Positions 11,075-22,733 of a stretch of 64,000 bases of DNA are shown piece by piece. Within the stretch, counting starts at the first letter, position 1, and each line of letters begins with the position of its first letter. The notes under the pieces are model-generated. The model was not told the DNA's origin, did not search any database, and was given only the letters and a program-made list of their open reading frames with translations. Where the stretch lies: contig NC_063156.1 in the NCBI RefSeq assembly GCF_020921035.1, positions 25,716,283 to 25,780,282 of the forward strand, written 5' to 3'. Position numbers and translations under genes: made by a program. The DNA is from Rhodamnia argentea. Taxonomy: Eukaryota; Streptophyta; Magnoliopsida; Myrtales; Myrtaceae.

Positions 11075-13575
11075 TGTTGACACCTAAATTTTAATTTTAA
11101 TTTATCATTTCATAAAAATGAGAATTAGTAATGGTTCTCACAAAAATAATTTTATCATGCATAGCACATTTATTTTCTCGTCACCAAAAGCATGTTATGG
11201 CATTTAGGGTCGGATGTCGAGTCAATTGAGCTTAATTTGATAGGCGGTTGGACCGGACTAATTTGAAAATTTCGAATGAGGCCCAGAGGGGATGCCGAAT
11301 TTTTCATCATAATTTTGGACTTAAAACAACCCGTTTGAGCCCTTAAAATTGCAAAAAGGGCTAAATTAATTATACATTTGATTAGTTAAGGTCCAATTGG
11401 GTCCCGAATGACAAAATGAGCCCACAAAAGCCTAGGATTTTGGTCCAACTTGTGGGAGTCCTCATTTGGACGAAAATTCTAGCTCTTTTTAATAAATAAG
11501 ATTCCTCAAAAGTCAGAATTTTCAATCCGACGATCGATATCTAATAAGAGCTTCTGAATCGAACGGTCGTCGGTAAACCCTACGCTTGCGTGCGACCCTT
11601 TGTTCTATAAGTACACAATTATGCCTAGGGTTAATGGGGGGGCAATCTTATTCAGAAAATTTGAGGGAATTCGGGTGAAAAAGGGGAGAGCAAGAGAGTG
11701 GCTGTTTGGTGTTTTGACGGTGGAGGAAAAGGACAAAAGCAGTCCAAGCTTCGCTCGTTTGTGCGTTCGCATCTCCTACCGTGCCCGAAGTCGACCACCG
11801 CCGCTGCAGAACCTTCGCGCCTCTGTTCAGCTCTACAATTTAGTTGTTCGGTGCTGTTCGAAGACCAAATCGACCGCTGTTCGTGGCTGATTTTCACCAC
11901 CTGTCGTGGTAGTTTATCTAGCTGCTGTTTTGTGTCTTTTTCTCTGCTGTTTGGGCGCTGTTCGGGGACCGATTTGTCACTGCTTTGTTGCTGGAGTTTG
12001 CTGCTATTCTGGGCTTATTTGGCTGCTGTTTTGATACTGAAATTTCTGCTATTTCGGCGCTCAAATACTCACTGTTTTGTTGCTGACATATACCCGAAAC
12101 AGCTCTGTTTTGGGCGATTACCTACCTTTTCGGTACAGAATTTTTGCTACAAGTTGCGGGATTAGTTCGCTGCTGTGGAGAGTTCAATTTGTTGCCGTTT
12201 GTGACCAAAAACAGCACTGTTTTTGGACAATTTCACTAACTATTCAGTGCAGATTTTGCCTCGTTGTCCGTGATCAATTTCACTGCTGTTTATGCATGGT
12301 TTCTTCACTGTTTTGTGCTGATTTTTAGGTGGATTCATTGTCAAAATTACTGCTGCAAATTGAGCTTGGACAATGCAAATACACCACCTTTGATCCGTGC
12401 ACAAATCCCCTTAGCCCATCGGTTCGGTTTTCAAGCTTGAATCACGAGATTGGTTTGAAGTTCGAATTCGGAAAGTTATTCACGAATTAGGTAACAATCG
12501 TAATCTGAATATATTTTAGATATATTGTTGCCTATTTCGAATTATTCTTATCTAATCATATCTTGAGGATGTTATGCATATCCGAAACATTATACTTGAT
12601 TCCGTGAGCATATTTTTGAATATTTGATTTGAATCTAAGATAATCAAAATCCCGATCATATCTTTGTGTATATCTTTTGAAATATTCAAGATTATTTTAT
12701 GGTCTAAATTGAAATCTTCTAAAATTTTGATCATATCTTTTAAAATTTGGATAGTTATCTGAAAATTCTTTTCAAATCTCAAGAGATAATTTTCCAATTT
12801 TAAAAGATATGAATATCCTTTGCGGATAGGGCCATATGCCCTTGAAAATTCCGAAATCCCCTAAGGATTTTCGAAAATTCAATAAATATTTGCACATCTT
12901 TAAACAAAACCGCCTATAATGTATGCTCCCTGGTGCCTAGTCCCGTCGGAATATTAAATTGCAAGCCTTAACCATGATCTTATGGGATGGGACTGCAATT
13001 TAGTATAAGATTTCGTATTCCGCCCTTTGGCGATAGGGGATGATGACATCTTATACCATTATCTGCATATTAGCTCGAATCCTCGAGAATATAGCGGATA
13101 AAATCTCGCTCTAGCCCGGATCTTCGGGAATGAGAAGATTTATCAGAAAATTCGGAAATTAAGGTATATTATGGGCATTTTTGTTTAACTTTGTTCAAAT
13201 TCAAGCTTAAAAGAAATTTGAAAAAACAAAAAAATAATGAAAGGGAAAATGAAAAAGAAAAACATTCAATTCGCATCGTCAATCAAGAAAAGGCATTTTC
13301 ATGAAATCTGGTACCGAAAGGGTGTTAATTAAAAATTAACATAATCAAGTCCCCGAACCCTAAATCTCCGGTTAGCAGAAAATAAAGTATTCTCCCGTAT
13401 TTTATTTAGGTATCTAATCTACCTACCAAAAAAGATTAGTGGCGGCTCCTACAAAAAAAAAAAATCAAACCTAAGTTGCGAATTGGTAGGGCTTGGGAGA
13501 GTCCGTATTAGGTTAGTTAATTCATCTAATTAACCTAATAATCCATTAACCTAAATTAATTTTTAGGTCGCGACA
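11075..13575 (+). repeat. 3' LTR
   Basis: Starts TGTTGACACC and ends GGTCGCGACA. It is about 99% identical by eye to the 5' LTR and is followed by the GTCTC target duplication at 13576-13580. Confidence 0.9.
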
Positions 13576-13580
13576 GTCTC

Positions 13581-14890
13581 GAGAGAAGAAATTGTTTAGA
13601 AAATATTTTTCTAGTATAATTGCTTATTTCGCTTATAAAAATGAAAGATTTTTTTTTTTCATTGTCCACGAAACGGCGAGCTCGAGCCTCGTCTGCTATC
13701 GCCGTGGCCAGCGAATAGCTGAAGAAGAAAAGAAAAAAAAGGAAAAGAAAGAAAATGAAAAAGGAAAATAAAAATAATTAAGAATTAGTTTTTTTAAAAA
13801 AAATTAAAAAATAAAAAGGAGTGCACAAGGGAGAATGGGCTTGATTTTGAAGTTACTTTTTTCATTGACAAAAATTGTGTTCTTTGACTAGTTCATTTTA
13901 AACCAAACATAAAAAATTCGAAAAACTTTTTCCCGGAAGTTATTCTGTGAGGGAGCCTAAATTTACAATGAAATTATGAACGACCGGGAGCAAAGATTAG
14001 AACACGATAGAAAAGCCTTCCTTGTTCAAATTGAACCGTTTGACCAACTTGACCCTTAACAGCCACTATAGATTTACCATTTTGTTGCCCAAGCAAATTC
14101 TTACATGTCCAAGAAGGACAACACGGGACGGGATGGGAGTGAGATAAGACGCCCAGGTCGGAGGGTGGCAGGGCTTCTGGGTGAGGAAGACGGCGGACTA
14201 CCCTGAAACTCAAAAGACAAAAATGGACAAATGACTAAAATCATCACCGGAATACGAATATCGTAATAAGAAAAACTTCAAACACAAAGAAACAGGGAAA
14301 TACAACAAGATTCATACCCTCGTCGACATTGGAGCAAATCCAAGAAGACAAGGAGGACGGTGACAGTTAAAGGTGTGGGTTTTTGGCCGCGGAAGATTCA
14401 GAATGAACACGGGCAAAACGGGAGCTGGACACCGAACCACGACTCGCCACGTCCAGTTCGAGTCAAAAGAGAGGGTGTAAATGATTTGTGAAGCCATGTT
14501 GTAGGCGGAAGAAAAAAGAGAGAAAAGAAAAGTCCTAAAAGAGAGAAGAGACAAGGAAGCTTGGGGGAAAGGGGAATGGAGGCAAGAGAAAAGAGGAGAT
14601 TGAGGTCTTCTTGTTATTCTCTGGCAAGGATAGAGAAGCAGAGAAGTTGAGAGCACAAATTCAAAATGTGCCATGGATATTACCAGGCTTGATGTATCGC
14701 ATATCATGAAATAATGGAACCTTAGACTAATGGTAAATGGTTTCAGATTACATGTTCATCATCGCACACTATAAAATACCGTAGGATCGGGCAAATATAT
14801 AAAACAAGAAAAACACAAAGACTTGTTCCAGGTTCCACCTCCTAGAACCTATCTGTCGGGGTCAGTTCCAAATTTTTGAAATCCGAAATC
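13581..14890. other. intergenic, AT-rich then mixed; no gene recognised
   Basis: The first 380 bases are A/T-rich with a small GC-rich island and look like an old non-autonomous transposon. From 13970 to 14710 the minus strand has two fairly open stretches (14312-14707 and 13974-14213) with a possible acceptor between them. Their translations match nothing I recognise and have the composition of chance frames. Confidence 0.35.
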
Positions 14891-15149
14891 TACCATGTTT
14901 TCACCAGTTCGGTTCTCCGGATCCCGATCTACCTTGGAACCATGCTTATCTCTGGTTAATCCAGATATACATTGTCATGTTATGAAGTGGATCCTTCTGA
15001 TTTTATTGAGGATGAAAGACGTTGAGGTTTGTTTTGGAGGGTGTAGTTCAGGTAATATGACAATAACTTGGATTGTGAACTTGGGTCACCCAAGAAACCT
15101 GAAAGATGGTCGATTACTTAGCAGTTATATCTTTACTTTTGTTAGTTGA

Positions 15150-16370
15150 AGTTGTGCCTTGAAATGTGTTGTTGAGAGACATGGTGACTATGTTAGGAGC
15201 TAAAGAGGTGGTGCGGTCTAATGACTTGGTTAGTGATGTTGGCATGAGACATCCGGTTAATATGATGTTTGATAGAGGTCAGAGATATCGCCGAAGAACC
15301 GAGCCCATTGGTGACCAAAATTCCTGCGTCAGAATTAACATATCAGAAGAGGATGTGATCGTAAAGAAGTTTTTTGCGAAGGAGAATCTTGGGGGCATGT
15401 GAACCGACTTTATTCCTCCGGACAAGTTCAAGCTGCCAAGGTGGAGATTGGAGAATATGTCTATAGTTTGAGTAAGTTTTCTAGTTTGGATAGGTCCCTA
15501 AAAAAAGTTTCCTCCTCTGGATAAAAATAATATATGTATATGTATATATATATGTATGTATATACACACACTCCAATATTAGATACAGAAGAGCAAACAA
15601 AGGGAATATCACATTTTCTCTTTGTAAGTTTTTTGAGTGAGTTCTCTCTAAGAGATTGCGAGATAATACTTGTAAATTTGTTTGGTCTTAATCTAGGTGC
15701 CAGAAACACTTAAGCGTGTGAGAGATTGTCACTTTGTAATTCTCCAATTGGCTAGTAGATTATCTAATGCTGGCTCTTCCAGTGGAGTAGGTATCCGTTG
15801 AAGTTGGCGAATACTTCGGGGACCATTGTTTCTCATATCGGACACACCCACGCGAGTTTAGGGAAACTAAAGTATGAACTAACGACATGGGACTCATGCG
15901 CACGGAATAATGGGAGTTCCGCTCTTCGGTGAGCGGACAACCGCCCCGCTCGGCGGTGAGCGGGAGGGGGCTCGGGTGCAGCGCCCCCAAAACAACATCG
16001 GGTTTAGGCTTGTGTTTTTAAGTTGGCCCGTTTGTTGTGGGATCAAAGGAATTCGGATAGGCTTGAGCTTTGGGTCCATTTTAAGTCCTATTTATTGTAC
16101 ACGTATGAGGGATCATTGTAACGAGTGTTGTGTGAAAAACCTAAATATCATAGTGGAATTCCTTTACGGGACGTAGCCATATTTTTGGGGTGAACCCGAG
16201 TAAACTCATGTGTCATCTTTTTTTATTTTCTGTATAATTATTTTGATTCGGTTTAAGATATAACCCATCAGTACTACTCTAACTGAACCATGTAAATTTC
16301 TGGTGTTCTATATTATTTCTCGTTTATTTCTCTAATAATTTTACATTAATTTAATTAGCATCGGGGATGT
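15150..16370 (+). mobile_element. Ty1/copia 3' remnant with LTR pieces
   Basis: A fossil 3' end of a copia-type element. The translated region just before 15440 resembles the C-terminal end of copia RNase H (KENLGGM then IPPDKFKL). It is followed by the characteristic AAGGTGGAGATTGG tract that precedes copia 3' LTRs. Downstream lies LTR-like DNA, including a GGGGGCTCGGGTGCAGCGCC block and a GTGGAATTCCTTTACGGGAC segment. Two LTR-tail-like segments (about 15600-15830 and 16130-16350) suggest nested or rearranged pieces. No 5' half or intact gene is present; it is heavily broken and old. Confidence 0.5.
15527..15572. repeat. TA/TATG microsatellite
   Basis: A run of ATATATGTATATGTATATAT type followed by ACACACAC, lying within the copia-like LTR remnant. 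Confidence 0.8.
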
Positions 16371-17021
16371 ATTACAACGGTTGATGCCGCAAACCAATCC
16401 TCTCCCGACGGTTCCATCTTGGCAGGTCGGGATCACAATGTTGGAGCTCGAAGCTGCTCAGGGGCCCATGTCCAAGCAAGCTCGGCTCTTCAATCCGAAG
16501 GCAAAGCACTCTTGCTAGCTACTCTAGGGGCGAAAGATAGAGGCGGGTCTTCTCCTCACTTTGAAAGTGAAGGCATAAATACCCACAATTAGAAGGCTGA
16601 AGTTCACTAGTTTGTCATGTGATGAGCTGACATTTCTAAAGAGAATTGTGCGAAAAAAGGGTATTTCATGTAAGGTCCAGCGAGGCACACACGAAACGCA
16701 ATTCTTGAACAGTTGACGTCCAATTGGAGTTGGCTTTCCCCTCATCTTTTTCCCACACTTTCCCACCTGGCGTTGAGGAAAGGTCCTCCTGTGCCCCTTT
16801 ATGTGAGCTCCGAGAATAATGGAAGACTAAGCAAGATCAAAGTAATTCCTTGAAAACCAAGCGTTATTGTCACACACTCTGGCACCAGCAACTGGAACTT
16901 ACATTTGGAAGCAAAGCACTGAGCGCACCAGATTACATTCAGAAAGATACCAACTACTAAGCAGTAACCACCATATTCACCAATCCACGTCAACATAAAC
17001 CACCCTATACGCGCATCTATA
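16371..17021. other. intergenic, nothing recognised
   Basis: Mixed-composition DNA. The open frames on the minus strand at 16524-16766 and 16799-17047 have no family resemblance and no splice context. Confidence 0.4.
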
Positions 17022-17560
17022 GGTGGCAAAATGAGTGTAAAACTCATATTTTAACCATATACAATGAGTTGTCTTCAATTTTAGAAACAAATTTAAGTGG
17101 CTCATAAATGGATTACCTAACAACTTAATGAGTTTTAAATAAGTCATAAATGGATTGCCTAATAAACTTAAGTTTGATCATAAACATGTCATTTTTTTTT
17201 ACTTTTTTTATTTTTTATGTACTTTTATTTAATTTTATCTTCATGTTTTCTTTCTTTCTTTTCTATTTTCGTTTCTATGTAAGCCAACACTAGGCGAGGG
17301 CTTCGTATGTGACCGGCGACCCTCGCTGGACTTAAAAAAATAAAATAAAAATTAAGAAAATAAATTCAGATTTTTCTAAAATATAACTTATTTAAAAGAT
17401 TTATAAGAATGAGTTTTTTCTAAATTTAATTAAATTAAGCAATATGGATTGGTGGCTTATGGATTGGGTATAAGTGACTAGATTTGAATTGCAATAAATT
17501 TATCATAAACGGATTAAATGAATTCATTTGGTCGGACCACCCATCCGTTAGATAGGTCTC
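17022..17560 (-). repeat. dispersed repeat family, copy 2 (inverted)
   Basis: Reverse-complement relative of 1156-1690: the ACTTAATGAG / CATAAACATGTCATTTT order is mirrored and the GCGAGGGTC-type middle is present. Non-coding; limits approximate. Confidence 0.45.
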
Positions 17561-17709
17561 TGCACATTCAAGAGTGTAGAACTATTTAACATCCCTAAAC
17601 ATTCCAAAAAAACACTGTTCTAGTTATGAGATAGAATCCAAAGGGGTTTGATAAGTGGGTAAACATGTCGTGTCTCTCATCTCCCGGAAAATCTATTCAC
17701 GACATAAGC

Positions 17710-20176
17710 TCAACCTTGCTTTTCAGATTGCTTCTTTGGGAATAGTACTCTCGACCCAATATCCCGTCGATAGAATCCTCCTGGCCAGTTGATGGCTTCC
17801 ACTGCTTGGTAAGCTCTGTCACGAGCTTCTTCTAAATTCCTCCCCTTGGCAGTGACACAAAGAACGCGACCTCCAGCCGCAATGAAATTGCCGTCCGAGT
17901 CAAAAGCTGTGTTGGCGTGAAATATCTTCACAGATGGAGCCACAAGCTCTGCTGCCGTAAGATTATGAATCACACTCCCCGTTTCATAGACGCCTGGATA
18001 GCCCTTGCTCGCCATTACCACCACCATGGCAGCTTCGGGCGACCAATCAAGTGTCACTCTGCTCAACTCTCCCCTACATGCTGCCAGCAACGCTTGTACC
18101 AAATCCGACTCCAAGCGAACCATCAACATCTGCATATGAAAAGGGATCAATGGTGAATGAACACATTAAGGGAACTGGAAAAATATGAGAGCTCATGCAT
18201 TTGTTACAGTTGAATGGAAGTGATTCAACCAACTCTCAACTTCAAGTTGTCGTGCTATGAATACAGAGTACGCAAATGCTAAACCAGGTACAGTACTTCC
18301 AGAAAATTGAAAAAGAAAAAAAGGAAGGAAAAAGTCAGACGTGGTACGATGATAAAAGAGAGGGAGAAGGTATATATAAAAGCATGTTACTGAATGAACA
18401 TTTAATCACACCAACATTCATCCCAATGGCAAGTCAACCTGAGCCTGCACGTGTTCAGAGTCTTTACTTTGATGGTGTGAGTGCATGGGCGTGAGCATGT
18501 GGAGGATATGGAAACGGATGCATATCTAGTATGGCCCAACCAACTCACATCAAATTCTCAGCTTGTTTGGGGAAGAGACCTTAAGGAGTACTTGATTTTG
18601 TGAGAGAATAACCAAGACAACAAACCTTTCAACAGTCGGACAAAAAATTCTTTTCCTGGACCAATAGGAGATTGATCACATCCAACTGTTCCCACCACTC
18701 ACCACTGAAACTAGAGACCCTATAACGAAAAACATACTCAGTATATCTGATCTAGGGATAGAACTGAATTCAAGTGATCAGCATTGACAATTTATTACAT
18801 TCTGATCTTCAGAAAACTGCCAAGATTTCTTTGAGGGTGGTACCGACTAAACCAACCTACTTCATAGCTATTCAAACCTTTATATGAATCAGTTAATCAT
18901 TGGGTGGCTAACTGATTCTATAGGGTGGACGCTCAATTTACAAATTGATAACTTATTAGATCCATCAACTAACCTGGCACTCGGGATCTCCAAAGCGTGC
19001 ATTGCACTCAAACAATTTAGGCAACCCGGACTTGTTCTCTATCATAAGCCCAGCATTGAGAATTCCCACAAACTTTCGACCCTCAGCTGCCATACCTTTG
19101 ACAATTGGGGAAATGATGGATTCCATCACTAAAGACCCTAATTCAGGTGTTATGATTGGCACCGGAGAATATGCACCCATTCCACCAGTATTTGGACCAG
19201 TATCGCCTTCCCCAACTCGTGAATGATCGGAAGTAGATTCCAATGCCAGGGCAGTCTCTCCATCTACCAGGGCATGAAAAGTGATTTCTTCTCCATCGAG
19301 GAACTCCTCAACAATGAGCTTTCTACCTGCAGAGCCAAAAGCACCCTTCACGAGGATTGAGTCAATAGCGTCACGTGCCTCCTCCAAAGTCATGGCAATA
19401 ACAACCGCCTTCCCAGCAGCCAATCCATCGGCTTTTAGAACAATTGGCACCCCTTCCTCCTTGACGTATTGGTTTGCAGCAAATGGATCGGTGAAAACTT
19501 TATACTGCACGAGCATTGAAAAGAAAGAATCGGTTAAAAAAATCAGTCTTATCCACGAAGTAAACTGAAGAAGCAGCAAGGCAAAGGAGAAAGTTGCGAC
19601 GATCTCAAAGACCAGACAAATATCATTGCGGAGGTATTGTGGAAATCACTATGATGCAAAGCTAAAAGTAGTTTAGATTCCACGACAAATACTAGTCCTT
19701 ATGTCCTTCTCAATCAAAACCAACCTAGAACAAGCGAATGCATTATGCCCGGCAAATCGTAATATATCAACTGAGATTTCATCCTTCCAATAAAATTAAA
19801 ACAACCTTGGCTGTGGGGATGTTGTACTTGTCGCAGATGCTCTTGAAGAAGCTTTTAGAGCCCTCTAAAGCAGCGGCTTTGGATGAGGGGCCAAAGGTAA
19901 GAATTCCTGCTTGAGAAAGATCATCCACAATTCCAGAAACAAGAGGAGCCTCGGGCCCAACTACCACAAGGTCGATTCCCAGATCGCGGCAGACAGATAT
20001 GACAGCTGAACTATCAGAAATGTCCAGCTCCGGAAGGCAAAAGGCACTTCCAGAACTGGAAATGCCAGCATTTCCAGGCGCACAGAAGACAGCCTTGCAC
20101 GATGGGGATCGTTGCAAGGCGAAGCAGAGTGCATGCTCCCTTCCGCCAGCGCCTATCACTAGAGCAACTACTCTCC
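17710..20176 (-). CDS. PUR2: phosphoribosylamine-glycine ligase (GAR synthetase), minus-strand copy
   Basis: Catalyses ATP-dependent joining of glycine to 5-phosphoribosylamine, the second step of de novo purine synthesis, in plants in plastids and mitochondria. Three exons are clear: 20176-19806, 19504-18974 and 18129-17710, with GT-AG introns and continuous frame; the last two coding exons are 531 and 420 bases, the middle one the same length as in the plus copy. Motifs include GAGGREHAL (N-domain nucleotide loop), [18 protein letters not shown] (ATP-grasp), [15 protein letters not shown] and the signature RFGDPECQ. The 5' exon with the transit peptide is uncertain: an open stretch at 20500-20280 could be joined through a GT donor, but it does not resemble the first exon of the plus copy. 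The body is intact. It lies directly downstream of a UMP-CMP kinase-like gene in the same orientation. Confidence 0.88.
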
Positions 20177-20611
20177 CTGGTGCAAAGACAGGATATAACC
20201 CAAGATAACAGGCAAATGAAAAAATAAAACAGCAGAGGAGAGAAAGGAAGTTCATAAGAGAACAAAATATGGAAAAAAGGAAAAGAACCGCAAAAGACAG
20301 ATTCCCCCACCGCCGTCGTCGCTTGAAGCAGGTGGTATGGGTACCGATTTAGACATGGACTGAACCTCAGCCAGGGATGGTAATGGTGTTGAGAGGCCGC
20401 CCAACATATGATTTGGCTGTGGAAATAGAAGCCTTCCATAACTAGACAAAAGTTTACAAAGAAAGTTGTTCCAAGCTATCATAGTGCTAAATAATCTCAT
20501 GAGACATAATTACAAGTATTGGTTCTGTATAAGGTATTAAACGGACAGCATGAACAAACAGCATTTAACAAACTTGTGAAGATGATCCAGGCCCCCATCG
20601 TTTCGTTCCTT

Positions 20612-22733
20612 TCAGTGACCTTCACAGCCAACAAAGCCTCTAAGAAAAGTACAAGTGTGGCGCATTAGCTTCTCAGATTTTGAGGTGAAAACAGTTTTTA
20701 CTGCCTCAAACGCCTCTTCAATAGGCTTTCTAGCATCGATCTTAATGAATGCCATAACAAATAAACAAGTGAATGAAACGACGCAGCCAGAACATACCAT
20801 ACACACCTACAGAAGGTTTCAACACATTTAGAAATTTCCTCACCTTTCTGACATTTCCCCTGGAATGGTAATGTTCAATAACGGGGAGGCTAGACCCCAA
20901 GAATGCCTCAAACCTTTTCCTTATTGCTTCTACGTTGTCATCTTCTCCTCCCTGCAAAACCAGTAAGAAAATACTGGAAAGGCATCAGACATCTAAAGTG
21001 ATTGGATGAACTGGAAAGATGGCAAAAGCAAGAATATGAATCTTCTTCTAGGGAAAGGTGATGGAGAAGTAATTGCCAGACCTGACTCCGACTCAACAAG
21101 TGCTTTTCCATCTCTTCCACAGGACAATCAAAAAACAACGCGAATTCTGGCTCAATTTTAGTCTGCAGATGTTTTACTAGTCAATCTTTTAGGAAGGAAG
21201 ATCAACACGCAATAGGCTCACATTTGAACTGTGTGGGATGATACTATAGTAATACTGAGATCAGAGTAGCGTTTTTTTTCAGATACGAACAGGTGCGGTC
21301 AGACTTACAACAGCTTCAAATGCCGCATGACTTTCCTCATTCAGAGGGAAACCGTCGATAAGGAACTTGTCATTTCCACTTTCCTGCGTGGCTTTTGGCA
21401 GGAGCTTGATTGACACTTCCGCAGGCACAATCTTTCCCTCCTTAATCATATTCTGGATCATAGTTCTGCCAATTGGAAGAGAAATTTTGGGTGATCGTCA
21501 GGCATATACAAGTACTGCAAAGAAATAACTCTTATCTCATGCATCCGCACAGATTGTGCATCTGCTGTTGTTTGGTTGATCCGTGTCGAACACTGTTCGA
21601 TTACATGTTGTACCATTTATGGGGTGATGCTCGGCTCAAGGCAATCATTAATTAAGAGTCATATAATGGTGGTTACGTAAACAACCGATAATCAAAAGAA
21701 TCTACTGTGAAAAGTATAACTAAAGATACTGTACCGACTTTGTGACGTAATAGATCAAACTGATGAGAGAAAAAGAAGTAATAGAAGATCAAGGACAGTG
21801 GCTTATTAACCCAATTCTGTAACCAGATTGGATTTCTGCTTGGAGAAGATCACCGCCATTCAGTTGGGCGAAGCCAAAGTGCTGAATGAAATTCGCACGT
21901 CGGGTACCCTTTCCACTGCCTGATGTGCCTAAATTAAACAGGTTGACAAGGCCTTTATTCTTTTATCTAAAGACAAATTACTGTGGAACTTCTGAAAAGA
22001 TTTATAATAATAGTAAATAAAAAACACTCCTTCCAATAAGCTGATTGATGTCACTTCAACCATCGAATAGCAATCAACATCTGCTTATGGAATATGCAAC
22101 TAATCAAGGTAATACAAAGGATCTAAAAGAACCTCTATGATGTAAAAGCTATTTGTTCGAAGGGGGTGAAGCCAGACAGCACCTTGCAAATTTCTAGAGC
22201 TACTTTGCAAAACCAAAGGCGTGTGAACCATCGAGATACTAGAGTTCCCCTGTTCTAACACAACAAGTACAAGTATTTAATGTCGAAGATAACTTCTCTA
22301 TGCTGTGGATATTAAGAGCTAAAGCTGTTAAATGTGCATAATTGAAATTGGTCACACATAATGGCCCCAACTCATGAAACAAGATGCATTTCCAGTGTCA
22401 TGGTGATGCTGACATTCACATCATGGAGCTACTGAGAAGTCAGTTCAGTTTTGAAGGAATACAGTAGACTGAAACAAATATAGAGAAAAGAGAAACAGAG
22501 AGCCTACAGAAAAACGATCTAGCATATAGTCTATCACCAGACATGGAAGAGTGGGTATATGCACATCGTAAGTTTGAAACACCGTGCATCCGAAAACGAC
22601 AATAACCCAAAGTAGCAGAAACGTGAGAATATATGCTCACCGAAAACAAAAGCAACCCTAGCCAATTTCTCTGTCAGGCTTCCCTCCGGTAGGTAAGGCA
22701 GTTTCTGATGTCAACATTGCTCATCATTTCCAT
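20612..22733 (-). pseudogene. UMP-CMP kinase-like gene, probably decayed
   Basis: Family: cytosolic UMP/CMP kinase (adenylate-kinase fold), which phosphorylates UMP and CMP with ATP. Exons 22641 (5' limit unclear), 21928-21811, 21465-21309, 21162-21082, 20951-20844 and 20740-20612 all keep GT-AG borders and join in frame. Seen: P-loop [47 protein letters not shown]. Plant homologues have GDLLR, GFPRNEEN and GREDDN; here these read [13 protein letters not shown] and GGEDDN, so three arginines that bind the phosphates are gone. The ATG codons at 22733 and 22717 are not in the frame that enters the P-loop exon. An alternative 5' exon ending at a GTAAGT donor near 22787 joins in frame, but no ATG was seen in it. 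Best reading: a recently decayed gene; a catalytically dead paralogue is the alternative. Confidence 0.75.

Larger units (their letters stand above)
1826..13575 (+). mobile_element. gag-only LTR retrotransposon, Ty3/gypsy Tat-like
   Basis: This is a complete 11.75-kb insertion with two LTRs of about 2.5 kb, a primer-binding site, one gag region, a polypurine tract and matching 5-bp target duplications. The 3.7 kb between gag and the 3' LTR shows no recognisable protease, reverse transcriptase, RNase H or integrase. The element is therefore non-autonomous, like the described TR-GAG type of plant elements. The gag sequence resembles the Tat (Ogre/Retand-like) lineage. The LTRs differ at only about 20-25 positions in 2.5 kb by eye, so the insertion is young, probably well under about one million years at usual plant rates. 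The gag frame appears to carry about one break. The interior also holds a roughly 10-unit tandem array (10217-10671) and a poly-A/purine-rich tract (about 9055-9245). The rest is a fossil with no coding signal. Confidence 0.85.

Noticed and set aside
14312-14707. 131-codon minus-strand frame, possible gene with a second exon at 13974-14213
   Set aside because: No family resemblance, Ser/Leu/Pro-rich chance-like composition and no convincing start or donor.
20252-20500. First exon of the minus-strand PUR2
   Set aside because: It can be joined in frame, but the sequence does not resemble the transit exon of the other copy, so it is mentioned only as a possibility.
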